A DNA stretch of 64,000 nucleotides from Pelagibius sp964472095. Its GTDB lineage: Bacteria; Pseudomonadota; Alphaproteobacteria; Kiloniellales; Kiloniellaceae. Positions 27,668 to 36,019 of the stretch are shown here, piece by piece. The stretch lies in assembly GCA_964472095.1 (NCBI GenBank), contig CAYYIV010000002.1, forward strand, positions 124,001-188,000. The letters run 5' to 3'. Each line of letters opens with the position of its first letter. Position 1 is the first letter of the stretch. The position numbers and the translations under genes are program-made. The notes under the pieces are model-generated. The model saw only the letters and a list, made by a program, of their open reading frames with translations. It made no database searches and was not told the DNA's origin.

Positions 27668-28761
27668 CGCGCCCGCTCCGGAAACAGCTTGGCCAGCCCC
27701 TCCGCCGACGCCTCGGCGACGCCGCGCTCGGTGATCAGGCCGGTGACGTAGCGCGCGGGGGTCACGTCGAAGGCGTAGTTCGCGACCGGGCTGCCGTCCG
27801 GCGTGATGGTGACGGTCTCGATGGCGCCTGAGGCCGTGCGGCCGGTCATTTGCGAGACCTCCTCGCCGCCGCGCTCCTCGATCGGGATCTCCTTCACGCC
27901 GTCGTGCACGGTCCAGTCGATGGTCGGCGAGGGCAGCGCCACGTAGAAAGGCACGCCGTTGGCCTGCGCCGCCAGGGCCTTCAGGTAGGTGCCAATCTTG
28001 TTGCAGACGTCGCCCGAGGCTGTCGTGCGGTCGGTGCCGACGATGCAGAGGTCCACCTTGCCATGCTGCATGAGGTGGCCGCCGACGTTATCGGCGATCA
28101 CCGTGTGGGGCACACCGTGGCGCCCCAGCTCCCAGGCGGTCAGCGAGGCGCCCTGGTTGCGCGGCCTTGTCTCGTCGGCCCAGACGTGGATCGCGATGCC
28201 CTCCTCGAAGGCCATGTACATCGGCGCCGTCGCGGTGCCCCAGTCCACCGTGGCGAGCCAGCCGGCGTTGCAGTGAGTGAGAATGTTCACCGCCTCGCCG
28301 GCCGGCTTGCGCTCGGCGATCGCACGGATGAGCTTCAGGCCGTGGCGGCCGATCGAGCGGCAGATCTCGACGTCCTCGTCGCAGATCTCCGCCGCGCGAG
28401 CATAGGCGGCGGCGAGGCGCGTGCCGCGCGGCCGGTTGCGCAGGGCGGCGCGCATCTCGTCGAGGGCCCAGCGCAGGTTCACCGCCGTCGGCCGCGTGAC
28501 ATAGAGCAGGTCGCAGGCGCTGTCGAGCGCCTCGTCGCTGTCGTCGGCGCGCATCGCAAGACAGACGCCGTAGGCCGCCGTGGCCCCGATCAGCGGCGCG
28601 CCGCGCACCAGCATGGCCCTGATGGCCTGTGCCGCCTCCTCGAGGCTCGTGAGAGTCACGGTCTCGAAGCGGTGCGGCATGCGGGTCTGGTCGATGATCG
28701 CCACCGACCAGCCATCGTCGTTCAGCCAGATCGTCCTGTAGGCCTTGCCGTCGACCTTCAT
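27664..28761 (-). CDS. mtnA: S-methyl-5-thioribose-1-phosphate isomerase
   Basis: 365 residues. It has VRGAPLIGATAAYG, the catalytic cysteine in NILTHCNAG and the catalytic aspartate region VGTDRTTASGDVCNKIGTY. It converts methylthioribose-1-P to methylthioribulose-1-P in methionine salvage. No other methionine-salvage gene (mtnP, mtnB, mtnC) is in the window, so it is detached from its pathway here. Confidence 0.94.
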   Translation of the reverse strand: MKVDGKAYRTIWLNDDGWSVAIIDQTRMPHRFETVTLTSLEEAAQAIRAMLVRGAPLIGATAAYGVCLAMRADDSDEALDSACDLLYVTRPTAVNLRWALDEMRAALRNRPRGTRLAAAYARAAEICDEDVEICRSIGRHGLKLIRAIAERKPAGEAVNILTHCNAGWLATVDWGTATAPMYMAFEEGIAIHVWADETRPRNQGASLTAWELGRHGVPHTVIADNVGGHLMQHGKVDLCIVGTDRTTASGDVCNKIGTYLKALAAQANGVPFYVALPSPTIDWTVHDGVKEIPIEERGGEEVSQMTGRTASGAIETVTITPDGSPVANYAFDVTPARYVTGLITERGVAEASAEGLAKLFPERAR

Positions 28762-28974
28762 GGCGCTCCTCTTGCCTCGCGCTGCTATGAGGCCACCATC
28801 CTAGAGTCCCGCAGGCGGAAGAACCAGACCGCGGCTCCGAGCACGTCCCGTTTCCGGCTGCCCCGAGGTATCAATCTGTGGACGGGCCCTGCCCGGAAGC
28901 TTTATGAGAGGGGCGGACGTGAAGCCGCGCCCGCTGCGGCGGGCGGCCGTAGGTAAGAAACGAGGTCGGGGACG

Positions 28975-30183
28975 ATGCCGAGAACCAACACGATCCTGGT
29001 GGTGAATGCCGGCTCGTCCAGCATCAAGTTCTCGCTCTACCCGGCCGCGGCCGACGGCCCGTCCCTGGGCGGCGGCCTCATCGAGGGGATCGGCGTTCAT
29101 CCGCAGTTCAAGGCGAAGGTTGCCGGCGATATCTCCGCGGAAAGCTGGCCGCAGGGCCGCGACCTCGACCACGCGCATTTCTACGCCTTCCTGCTCGACT
29201 GGCTGGCAGAGGCCCTGCCGGAGGCCGCCATCATCGCCGCCGGCCACCGCGTGGTGCACGGCGGCACCGGCTTCGCCGCACCGGTGCTGGTGGAGGGCGG
29301 CGTGCTGGCCGAGCTGGAGCGCCTGATTCCCCTGGCGCCGCTGCATCAGCCGCACAACCTCGCCGGCATCCGTGCCCTCGCCGCCCGCGCGCCGGGGGTT
29401 CCCCAGGTCGCCTGCTTCGATACCGCCTTTCACCGCTCGATCCCCGCGCGCGATCAGCTCTACGGCCTGCCGCGCAGCTTGGCCGAGGAAGGACTGCGCC
29501 GCTATGGCTTCCACGGCCTGTCCTACGAGTTCATCGCCGGGGCCTTGCCGCAGTACGACGCGGCGGCCGCGGCCGGCCGCAGCGTCGTGGCCCACCTCGG
29601 CAACGGCGCCAGCCTCTGCGCCCTGCAGGACGGGCGCAGCCGGGCCTGCAGCATGGGCTTCTCGACCCTCGACGGCCTCATCATGGGCACCCGCTGCGGC
29701 AGCATCGATCCCGGCGTGCTGATCTACCTGCTGCGCGAGAAGGGCCTGGACGCCGCCGCGCTGGAGCGGCTGCTCTACAAGGAGTCCGGCCTGCTCGGCC
29801 TCTCCGGTGTCAGCGCCGACATGCGCGACCTGTTGGCCAGCGACAAGCCGGAAGCCGCCGAGGCGGTGGAGATGTTCTGCGACCGCGTCGCCCAGCAGGT
29901 GGCAATGCTGGCGGCCCAGCTCGGCGGGCTCGACGCCCTGGTGTTCACCGCCGGCATCGGCGAGCGCTCGGCCCCGATCCGCGCCGCCATCGCGGGGCGC
30001 CTCGCCTGGCTGGGCGCCGAGCTCGACGCCGACGCCAATGCCGGCGGCAAGGCGCACATCGGCACCGCCGGTAGCGAACTCGGCCTGTGGATCATCCCGA
30101 CCGACGAGGAATCCATGATCGCCCGGCATACCCGCGCCCTGCTGGCCGGCCGCCAGGAGCGGCGCGCGGCAACCACGGCATGA
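28975..30183 (+). CDS. ackA: Acetate/propionate kinase
   Basis: 402 residues with the ASKHA motifs in order: NAGSSSIKFSLY, GHRVVHGG, ACFDTAFHRSIP, AHLGNGASLCA and FTAGIGERSAPIR. It interconverts acetate plus ATP and acetyl phosphate. No phosphotransacetylase gene is nearby. The start MPRTNTILVVN has AGG-type spacing upstream. The stop overlaps the next ATG as ATGA. Confidence 0.95.
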   Translation: MPRTNTILVVNAGSSSIKFSLYPAAADGPSLGGGLIEGIGVHPQFKAKVAGDISAESWPQGRDLDHAHFYAFLLDWLAEALPEAAIIAAGHRVVHGGTGFAAPVLVEGGVLAELERLIPLAPLHQPHNLAGIRALAARAPGVPQVACFDTAFHRSIPARDQLYGLPRSLAEEGLRRYGFHGLSYEFIAGALPQYDAAAAAGRSVVAHLGNGASLCALQDGRSRACSMGFSTLDGLIMGTRCGSIDPGVLIYLLREKGLDAAALERLLYKESGLLGLSGVSADMRDLLASDKPEAAEAVEMFCDRVAQQVAMLAAQLGGLDALVFTAGIGERSAPIRAAIAGRLAWLGAELDADANAGGKAHIGTAGSELGLWIIPTDEESMIARHTRALLAGRQERRAATTA

Positions 30184-31067
30184 GGGCGCCGCCGCTGGTC
30201 GACGGCCTGCGGACCCTGGCGCCGCGCTTCGATGCCTTCCTGCTCGACCAGTTCGGCGTGTTGCACGACGGCACGACGGTCTACCCCGGCGTGGTCGACT
30301 GCCTGGAGGCGCTGAAGGCGGCCGGCAAGCGGGTGATCATTCTCTCCAACTCGGGCACCCGACGGGCGCTCAACCGGGAACGCCTGGCCCTGCTCGGCAT
30401 TGCGCCGGCGCTCTACGAGGACTTCGTGACCTCCGGCGAGGTGGCCCGCGCCTACTTGGAATCGGCACCGGCGGAGCTGCGGGCCGGGACCGGCGGCACG
30501 GCGCCGCTGCGCTGCCTGCCCCTCGGCGGCCCGGCCGAGCGCGCCATCCTGGAGGGCCTGCCGGTCATCGAGGTCGCGCAGGTGGCGGAGGCGGATTTCC
30601 TGCTGGTGGCGAGCTTCGGCCAGGATCCGCCGCCGCGCGAGGCCTTCGCCGAAACACTCGAGGCGGCGCGGCGGCGCGGCCTGACTCTGGTCTGCGCCAA
30701 TCCGGACGTGAAAGGCGTCAGCCCCAGGGGCCTGATCCACGCACCGGGCGCCCTGGCCGCCGACTACGAGGCGGCCGGCGGCAAGGTAATCTACATCGGC
30801 AAGCCGCACCCGCTGATCTACCGTCATGTATTGAACGGCCTGGTGCCACTGCCGCCGGCGCGCGTGCTGGCGGTCGGCGACTCCCTTGCGCACGACATCG
30901 CCGGCGCTGTGGGCATCGGGCTCGCCGCCGCGCTGGTCATCGCGGGCATCCATCAGGAGGCGCTGGGCGACCCCGCCGACGGCGAAGCTTTCGCAATCCG
31001 CCTCGTCGCCCTGGAGCGCCGCCACCACGCCCGGCCCGACTACCTGCTGCGGCGTCTCGCCTGGTAG
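30180..31067 (+). CDS. HAD-family hydrolase, TIGR01459/NagD-like
   Basis: 295 residues. Motif I is LLDQFGVLHDG, typical of the NagD-like C2-cap subfamily, motif II is VIILSNSGT, and the late motif is VGDSLAHDIAGAVGIG. IYIGKPHPLIYRHVL supplies the lysine. Likely a small-molecule phosphatase; the substrate is unknown. Translation is coupled to ackA by a 4-base overlap, hinting at an acyl-phosphate or sugar-phosphate side reaction, which is speculative. Confidence 0.88.
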   Translation: MRAPPLVDGLRTLAPRFDAFLLDQFGVLHDGTTVYPGVVDCLEALKAAGKRVIILSNSGTRRALNRERLALLGIAPALYEDFVTSGEVARAYLESAPAELRAGTGGTAPLRCLPLGGPAERAILEGLPVIEVAQVAEADFLLVASFGQDPPPREAFAETLEAARRRGLTLVCANPDVKGVSPRGLIHAPGALAADYEAAGGKVIYIGKPHPLIYRHVLNGLVPLPPARVLAVGDSLAHDIAGAVGIGLAAALVIAGIHQEALGDPADGEAFAIRLVALERRHHARPDYLLRRLAW

Positions 31068-31090
31068 ACCGGCCGAACTGCAGACATGAA

Positions 31091-31125
31091 AAGGGCGCGG
31101 CTGCCGGGATGGCGGCCGCGCCCTT
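31091..31125. terminator. Bidirectional terminator between convergent genes
   Basis: AAGGGCGCGGC (31091-31101) pairs perfectly with GCCGCGCCCTT (31115-31125). Leftward the stem runs into TTTTC, rightward into TTA. It lies between the stop of the HAD gene and the stop of the convergent repeat-protein gene. Confidence 0.7.
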
Positions 31126-31147
31126 ACCGCGAAGCCGGGGAACGGTG

Positions 31148-31753
31148 CTAGCGACTCTTGAAACGACTGCGCATGGCGAGATCCGCCCGCACCGACAGAT
31201 CCGCCCGAGCCGAGAGATCGGCCCGCGAGCTCATATCCGCCCGCGCCGCCATGTCGGCACGCGTGGCAAACTGACCACCGGTCATGTTGCTGGCATTGCC
31301 GACCGCAGCGTCGAGCAGGATCTCCTCGAGCCATCCACTGGTGATTTCGATGCGCACGGAGAAATCGACCTTGTCGTAAGACCACATCCGCACGCCTTTG
31401 AGGAAGGTCTCATCCTTCATCTCGACGCCGACGTCGGCCATACTCGAGGGCTCGACGATCTCGATCCCATCACCGTGCACGAGAAAGACATAGGGCGCAT
31501 CCAGCTTGTAGTAGCTTCCCTCGTAGGAAAAGCCGTAGATGCGCGCCAGCTTTGGATCCAAATCCGGGTCTAGCTTGTCGGTCAGGGGATTCCTGTTGTG
31601 CGGTGGGCGTTTGCCGTTGACCGCCTTCAGTTCCCCCGGATCAAGCTTCAGTCCCTGGAAGATCCTTCCGAAGAGCCTCACTTGCGATGAGGCCAGGAGT
31701 GTCTCGTCGAAAATCGACCCTCCACCCTTGGTCCCTGATACATTGGTTGCCAT
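31148..31753 (-). CDS. Unknown 201-aa protein with five C-terminal six-residue repeats; candidate YcaO/TfuA substrate
   Basis: I do not recognise this family. Residues 1 to about 150 look like a soluble domain (start MATNVSGTKGGG; segments FGRIFQGLKLDPGELKAVNG and YKLDAPYVFLVHGDGIEIVEP). GNASNMTGG follows at about 152-160, and then from residue 165 come RADMAA, RADMSS, RADLSA, RADLSV, RADLAM and a basic end RSRFKSR. The ATG follows GAGGGGAAG. An ATG 26 codons upstream is less likely. It is last in the cyclase-YcaO-TfuA-peptidase operon, 121 bases after the peptidase gene. No cysteine is present. It could be a peptide precursor with repeated cores, or a structural repeat protein. Confidence 0.75.
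   Translation of the reverse strand: MATNVSGTKGGGSIFDETLLASSQVRLFGRIFQGLKLDPGELKAVNGKRPPHNRNPLTDKLDPDLDPKLARIYGFSYEGSYYKLDAPYVFLVHGDGIEIVEPSSMADVGVEMKDETFLKGVRMWSYDKVDFSVRIEITSGWLEEILLDAAVGNASNMTGGQFATRADMAARADMSSRADLSARADLSVRADLAMRSRFKSR
31172..31261 (-). repeat. Five tandem 18-bp coding repeats (hexapeptide RAD[M/L]xx)
   Basis: Each unit encodes Arg-Ala-Asp-(Met/Leu)-x-x. The nucleotide units are diverged at third positions while Arg, Ala and Asp are invariant, so the protein pattern rather than the DNA is conserved. The period of six excludes ordinary pentapeptide (ADLxx) repeats. Confidence 0.85.
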
Positions 31754-31874
31754 CTTCCCCTCCTCTGTTCGAGGCTCAAGAGTCGCGGTATCACCAAGCC
31801 CCGAGCCAGATGGTTCTGCCTTTCCCGGCACGACGAATCATATCACCACGATGCGAAGTAACAAGTGAGGTAAC

Positions 31875-33305
31875 TCACATCTCCAGTCGAAAACTGTGGC
31901 TGAACATGCCGTACACACGCTCGTAGGCAGCGGGCACATCAGCCGTCGCTCGCGCCATTGAATCGAGTCGCACTTCGGTTGCGCGACGTCGCATCCATCG
32001 CCAGCGCACCAAGTATGGGGCAGCGCGCGGCGGCGGCATCGCGATCTGCCGCGTGTCGCGGACATCGATGCCACGTTCCAGGAAGTTTTCGGCGAAGGCC
32101 GGCAGGTTGTGCGCCTGACCAATCTCCGCCATCACGTCAAGGAACGTCTCGGCGACTCGGGCGAAGCTCAGATGCGCCGGACTGAGGCGCTGCCAAGTCA
32201 CCGCCAGCGCGAAACCGACGACGTCACGGGCTTCAATCAGTGCATCGACGAAGGCAGCGCGATGGTGAGACAAGGACCCTTGATACGCGCTGTGGAACCG
32301 GTCGAGGCTTGCAGCCACAGAGTCGCGGTTCCAGCCGCGCGGATCGAGGTCATGAGGGATCAAGCCGCGATGCGCCAGCCCGTCCTGATAGATCTCCACC
32401 AGTATATCGAAAATCGCACCGGTCAGGGGCTGGCCGAGGTGGTGGCCTTTGTGGCCCTGGCCGGTCGGATCGATCCACTCACCTTCCGGCGACAGGCGCA
32501 GTAGCGCGAAATCCTCCATCTTCGCATCGTTGCTGGCGATGCGGATCTGCTCGTTGTGCGACAGTTCGCCGATGCGGCTGAGGAAATTCTGCACGTAAAG
32601 ATTGCCGCCCGTATCGTCGATCAACTCATCGAGGACCGATTCGAAATGCAGCGTCGCGATCAGCGCGACGAGATCCGACATCGATTCGTGGAAGGCAAGG
32701 AACTCTGGCGTCAAACCTTCGATGCTCGGGATGCCCAGTTCCGAGAACAACAGGGTATGCCCTACCTCGTGCGCCAGGACGTCGAAGTTCAAGGCAAAGG
32801 CCTGATAAGCGCCGGCATTGTTGAGCCGGCCGCCGGTCTCGATGAAGCCGATGCCGGCATGCGCGTTGTCCCAGCCGACCTCCGGTACCAGCTCGACGAC
32901 AAAGCCGTCGTGCGGTTGGTACCAGGCCGCGGGGTGGCCGAGGTAGGCCTCCCAGACATCCAGCGTGAAGCGCACGGAGCCGTACATGTGGGCAGCGAGA
33001 AACTGGCGGCTGCTCTCCGGGATGTGATCGAAATGTCCGTCCGGACCGGGAACCGCCGGCGGGAAGACCGGGCCGCGGTAAGGCGGCATGTAGGGGAACG
33101 CGTAGGGCTCCGGCTTGTCCACAGCGTCGACCACGCGCATGGCACCGTCGAAGGGACCGGGACCGATCGACCCGGGCGGCGGCGAGACGCGTACCGTCTC
33201 CGGCCGGGAGAAACCCTCAAGTTCCGGCATCTGCGGATACAGTCGGAAGCGGGTGCCGCCGATGACGCCATCGACGTCGTCCAGCCTCTCCCACAGCAGC
33301 GTCAT
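31875..33305 (-). CDS. Zinc metallopeptidase of the HExxH-E (gluzincin) type, cytosolic
   Basis: 476 residues. The zinc site is visible as AHEVGHTLLFSELG (H179, E180, H183), with the third ligand E207 in FHESMSDLVAL, the E-x3-D pattern of thermolysin/fungalysin-like enzymes. The N-terminus (MTLLWERLDDVDG) is not a signal peptide and there is no membrane segment. The family is not recognised beyond that. In the operon it follows tfuA by 72 bases and precedes the repeat protein. A role in trimming the modified product or leader is a reasonable hypothesis; host-protein cleavage is another. Confidence 0.8.
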   Translation of the reverse strand: MTLLWERLDDVDGVIGGTRFRLYPQMPELEGFSRPETVRVSPPPGSIGPGPFDGAMRVVDAVDKPEPYAFPYMPPYRGPVFPPAVPGPDGHFDHIPESSRQFLAAHMYGSVRFTLDVWEAYLGHPAAWYQPHDGFVVELVPEVGWDNAHAGIGFIETGGRLNNAGAYQAFALNFDVLAHEVGHTLLFSELGIPSIEGLTPEFLAFHESMSDLVALIATLHFESVLDELIDDTGGNLYVQNFLSRIGELSHNEQIRIASNDAKMEDFALLRLSPEGEWIDPTGQGHKGHHLGQPLTGAIFDILVEIYQDGLAHRGLIPHDLDPRGWNRDSVAASLDRFHSAYQGSLSHHRAAFVDALIEARDVVGFALAVTWQRLSPAHLSFARVAETFLDVMAEIGQAHNLPAFAENFLERGIDVRDTRQIAMPPPRAAPYLVRWRWMRRRATEVRLDSMARATADVPAAYERVYGMFSHSFRLEM

Positions 33306-33377
33306 GCCTCTTCCCCGGTTACCAAGACAGCTTTCAGCGCCGGATTCTAGCGACGATCACGCATCAATGCGACGGCC

Positions 33378-34748
33378 CTATGCGCCTCCCGGCGCCGAAG
33401 GGTCGTCACAAGCTGCACGATAGCGCTGCTCGCGCGCCAAGGCTGCGAGCAGTGCCTCCACCCCATCGAAACCCAGTTCCGCAGCGTAGGTCGGCAGGTC
33501 CGTCGGCACGCTACGTTCCAGATGGCTTTCAAAGTACCAGTCCAGCAGCACTGCGGGCGAGGGCGCAGAAGGGGCAGTCGCCAACTTTTCCGCCGCGGCA
33601 AGACGCTGCACCTTGTCACGGGCCCGCGCCGCCAGGGAAGGGTAGTGTCCTTCACGGCGCAGCACGTCGAGCAGCGCGCAATCGAGTGACGGTCCGGCCG
33701 CCGCGGCACAAGATTCCACCGCGGCCTCGAAATCCAGCAAGCGATCGAGGCCGGCGCGGTCGAGATCGCAGGCTTCGGCCCAGGCTTCCAATGCCGCGCG
33801 CGACCACAGTCCGTGGCGATGGCGCAGCCGGTCGAGCGCGGCACGGCGCGCACCTGCATCGGCAGACGGCGGCGGATCGACAGCATCGAGCCGCAGGCGC
33901 AGCACCGCGCTGTCTCGGAGACTGGCATAGAGGTCGGGGTCGAGGCGCAGCTCCTCCAGCACGCCGCGCTCCGCCGCGCTCTGCGCCGAGCCCCCGGCCT
34001 CTGCCTGTTCGACGAACTGCGCCCAAAGCGTGGTCCGCTCGAAGATGAAGCTATCGGAATCAGTCGGCAGCGCCGCGCGGCCCACCGCCAGTGTCTCAAG
34101 CAAAGCGGCGGCATCCGCTTTCTTCTGCGAGATCCGGCCTTCGGCCAGCCAGGCCTGCAGCGCTTGTGCGGTTTCCGATGGCACGCCGAGCCCGGCAAAG
34201 ATCTCCGGCAGCGCCTCAAAGCTCCGCGCGCGGTAGTAGCGCCGCTTGAAGGCGGCAACCAGCGCATCGCGCAGCGCCGCATCGACTACGCCCGCCTGCG
34301 CCGCCTGCGCCAGGGTTTCCCGCAGATCCACCATGGCGACCGAGAGCGGCGGATAGGAAAGCTCGGCCGGGCCGTGAATCACCGCGACCTCGTCGTCGTC
34401 CTCGAAGGGCTCGTCGCTATAGGGTGCATAACTGCCGCTGCTATAGGCCTCGAAGATCTTACCGATGCCGACCATGCCGTAGCGCGACAGTTCGGCAGCG
34501 CGCAACGCGCCCATGCTCGCCGCGCCATAGACCGGGATCCCCTGGTCCAGTGCCCAGAGGATCTCCTTGTGCCAGACCGAGGGGACCTCCTGGAAGTAAC
34601 CGTCGATCACCGCGATCGCCTGCGGGTGTCGCTGCTGCACAAGGCGATAGATGTCGCCCTGGCGAACCGGCGGGCGGTAGTCGGCCTTGAGGATCGCCGT
34701 CGCGTCCACACGAGGCAGGCTCGGTCCGAGGAAGACGGCTATGCTCAT
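33378..34748 (-). CDS. TfuA-like protein with long C-terminal extension
   Basis: 456 residues. The N-terminal TfuA core (to about 170) has IAVFLGPSLPR, PQAIAVIDGYFQEVPSVWHKEILWALDQGIPVYGAASMGALRAAEL and the acidic DEPFEDDDEVAVIHGPAE. TfuA proteins assist YcaO enzymes in making peptide thioamides, possibly by delivering sulfur. The remaining 280 residues are helical with no motif I recognise and are longer than in simple TfuA proteins. The ATG overlaps the ycaO stop (ATGA), so the two are translationally coupled. Confidence 0.9.
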   Translation of the reverse strand: MSIAVFLGPSLPRVDATAILKADYRPPVRQGDIYRLVQQRHPQAIAVIDGYFQEVPSVWHKEILWALDQGIPVYGAASMGALRAAELSRYGMVGIGKIFEAYSSGSYAPYSDEPFEDDDEVAVIHGPAELSYPPLSVAMVDLRETLAQAAQAGVVDAALRDALVAAFKRRYYRARSFEALPEIFAGLGVPSETAQALQAWLAEGRISQKKADAAALLETLAVGRAALPTDSDSFIFERTTLWAQFVEQAEAGGSAQSAAERGVLEELRLDPDLYASLRDSAVLRLRLDAVDPPPSADAGARRAALDRLRHRHGLWSRAALEAWAEACDLDRAGLDRLLDFEAAVESCAAAAGPSLDCALLDVLRREGHYPSLAARARDKVQRLAAAEKLATAPSAPSPAVLLDWYFESHLERSVPTDLPTYAAELGFDGVEALLAALAREQRYRAACDDPSAPGGA

Positions 34749-36007
34749 GGCGCTCCCCACTCCCCTTCCCCCAGGCCACGGTCGCGGGCGCGCCGGCCGG
34801 GGCGATAGTCACTGCCGGCGCCCTGGTAGGCGCCCTCGAGACCGGAAGCCACCACTCGTACGACAGGCAGACAGATGTCCGGCTTGCTGAGATCGACCGC
34901 CACCACCTGGTCGATGCCTCCAGCGGCGAGCCGCGCCAGGACGCGCTCCAGGTCGCCTGGGATAGTAGCGCCGGCGAGGTTCGGCACAGCGGCGAAGCTG
35001 CGCCGCGGCGGCTCAGCGAGCCAGAGCTGAGCCGTGCGGTTGCGCGCCAGCTTGGCAGTCGAGTCGTAGGATTCCGGCACGTAGTCGTCGCGCGATCCGG
35101 CGATGCGGGTGGTGCGCGACTGCGCCGCCTCGGTGAGGGCGCGCAACAGCGCGATTTCACGGTCGGGATGGCAGCCGGCGCCGAGTTCCGCCTCGACGGC
35201 AACGTCGCTACGCTCGGCCACGGCGCAACAGAACACCGGCACGCCAAAATCGGAGGTGACGTCCCACAGCCCGACGTCCAGGGCCGCCGCCGCGTAGTGC
35301 GCCAGGAGGTCCCGGCAAAAAGTCGAATCGACAGTCGCCGGGTCGAGCTTGGTCGCCGCCCGCACCGCGTCGCCCCCAAGGCGCCAGAGGCTCAGGGCAT
35401 CGCGCTCGATCACTTCGCAGAGCGCGTGCAAGGCCGCCTCCTCGAAGGTGTTGCCGGAGGCAAGGCCGTTGGTGTTGGCGGCGAAAGCAAAGCTGCCCTG
35501 CGGCTGCGGCAAGGTATAGTTGGTGGAGACCAGCTCCAGCGGCACCCAGAGCGGCTCGCCGCCGCCCAGCGGGCAACCTTCGATCCAGAGGATCTGCTGG
35601 CCCGCTTCGAAACAGCCGAGCCGCGAATGCGGCAGGCCCTCGATGTCGATGACCCGGTGATCGCGGCTCAACTCGGCATGGGATGCCATCTTGAGCGGTC
35701 GGGTGATGGTCTCGGCGTGCCAAGTCTCGGCCGCCTCCATGAAGGCGGAGACCTTGGCTTCTTGCGGCGTCAGACCCTTGCCCTGCGACACGGCGATGGA
35801 ACGCGACAGCGGACGGCAGGCCATGTAGACCGGAATGCCGATGGTGTCGAGCCCCGTGACGTTGGCAAGGCGAGTGATGCCCATGCGCTCGGCCAAGGGC
35901 AGAAAGGCCAGCAAGGTCTCTTCGGGCGTGCGGCTACGGTGGGTGCCGCCGCGATAGGCCTTGGCATCGGACATGGTCGCAGGGGTTCTGTTGGCGGCGG
36001 GATCCAT
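34745..36007 (-). CDS. YcaO-family ATP-dependent peptide-backbone modifying enzyme
   Basis: 420 residues. The YcaO nucleotide/Mg motifs are present: SQGKGLTPQEAKVSAFMEAAETWHAE (about 73-98), CEVIERDALSLW and ALTEAAQSRTT. The C-terminus ends GEGEWGAP without the PxPxP tail known from azoline-forming YcaOs. This, together with the TfuA partner, fits thioamide formation rather than ring formation. It starts 12 bases after the cyclase stop; MSDAKAYRGG, 11 codons in, is an alternative start. It is the catalytic heart of the five-gene operon. Confidence 0.93.
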   Translation of the reverse strand: MDPAANRTPATMSDAKAYRGGTHRSRTPEETLLAFLPLAERMGITRLANVTGLDTIGIPVYMACRPLSRSIAVSQGKGLTPQEAKVSAFMEAAETWHAETITRPLKMASHAELSRDHRVIDIEGLPHSRLGCFEAGQQILWIEGCPLGGGEPLWVPLELVSTNYTLPQPQGSFAFAANTNGLASGNTFEEAALHALCEVIERDALSLWRLGGDAVRAATKLDPATVDSTFCRDLLAHYAAAALDVGLWDVTSDFGVPVFCCAVAERSDVAVEAELGAGCHPDREIALLRALTEAAQSRTTRIAGSRDDYVPESYDSTAKLARNRTAQLWLAEPPRRSFAAVPNLAGATIPGDLERVLARLAAGGIDQVVAVDLSKPDICLPVVRVVASGLEGAYQGAGSDYRPGRRARDRGLGEGEWGAP

Positions 36008-36019
36008 AGCAGAGCCGAC

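Noticed and set aside
28921..28955. GC-rich hairpin just before ackA as a riboswitch
   Set aside because: Only one short imperfect stem (GCCGC.GCCCGC / GCGGGCGGC) is visible and no conserved riboswitch core is recognisable.
31172..31261. CRISPR-like or minisatellite reading of the 18-bp repeats
   Set aside because: The units are contiguous, in frame and vary at third codon positions, so they are a coding repeat. There are no spacers.
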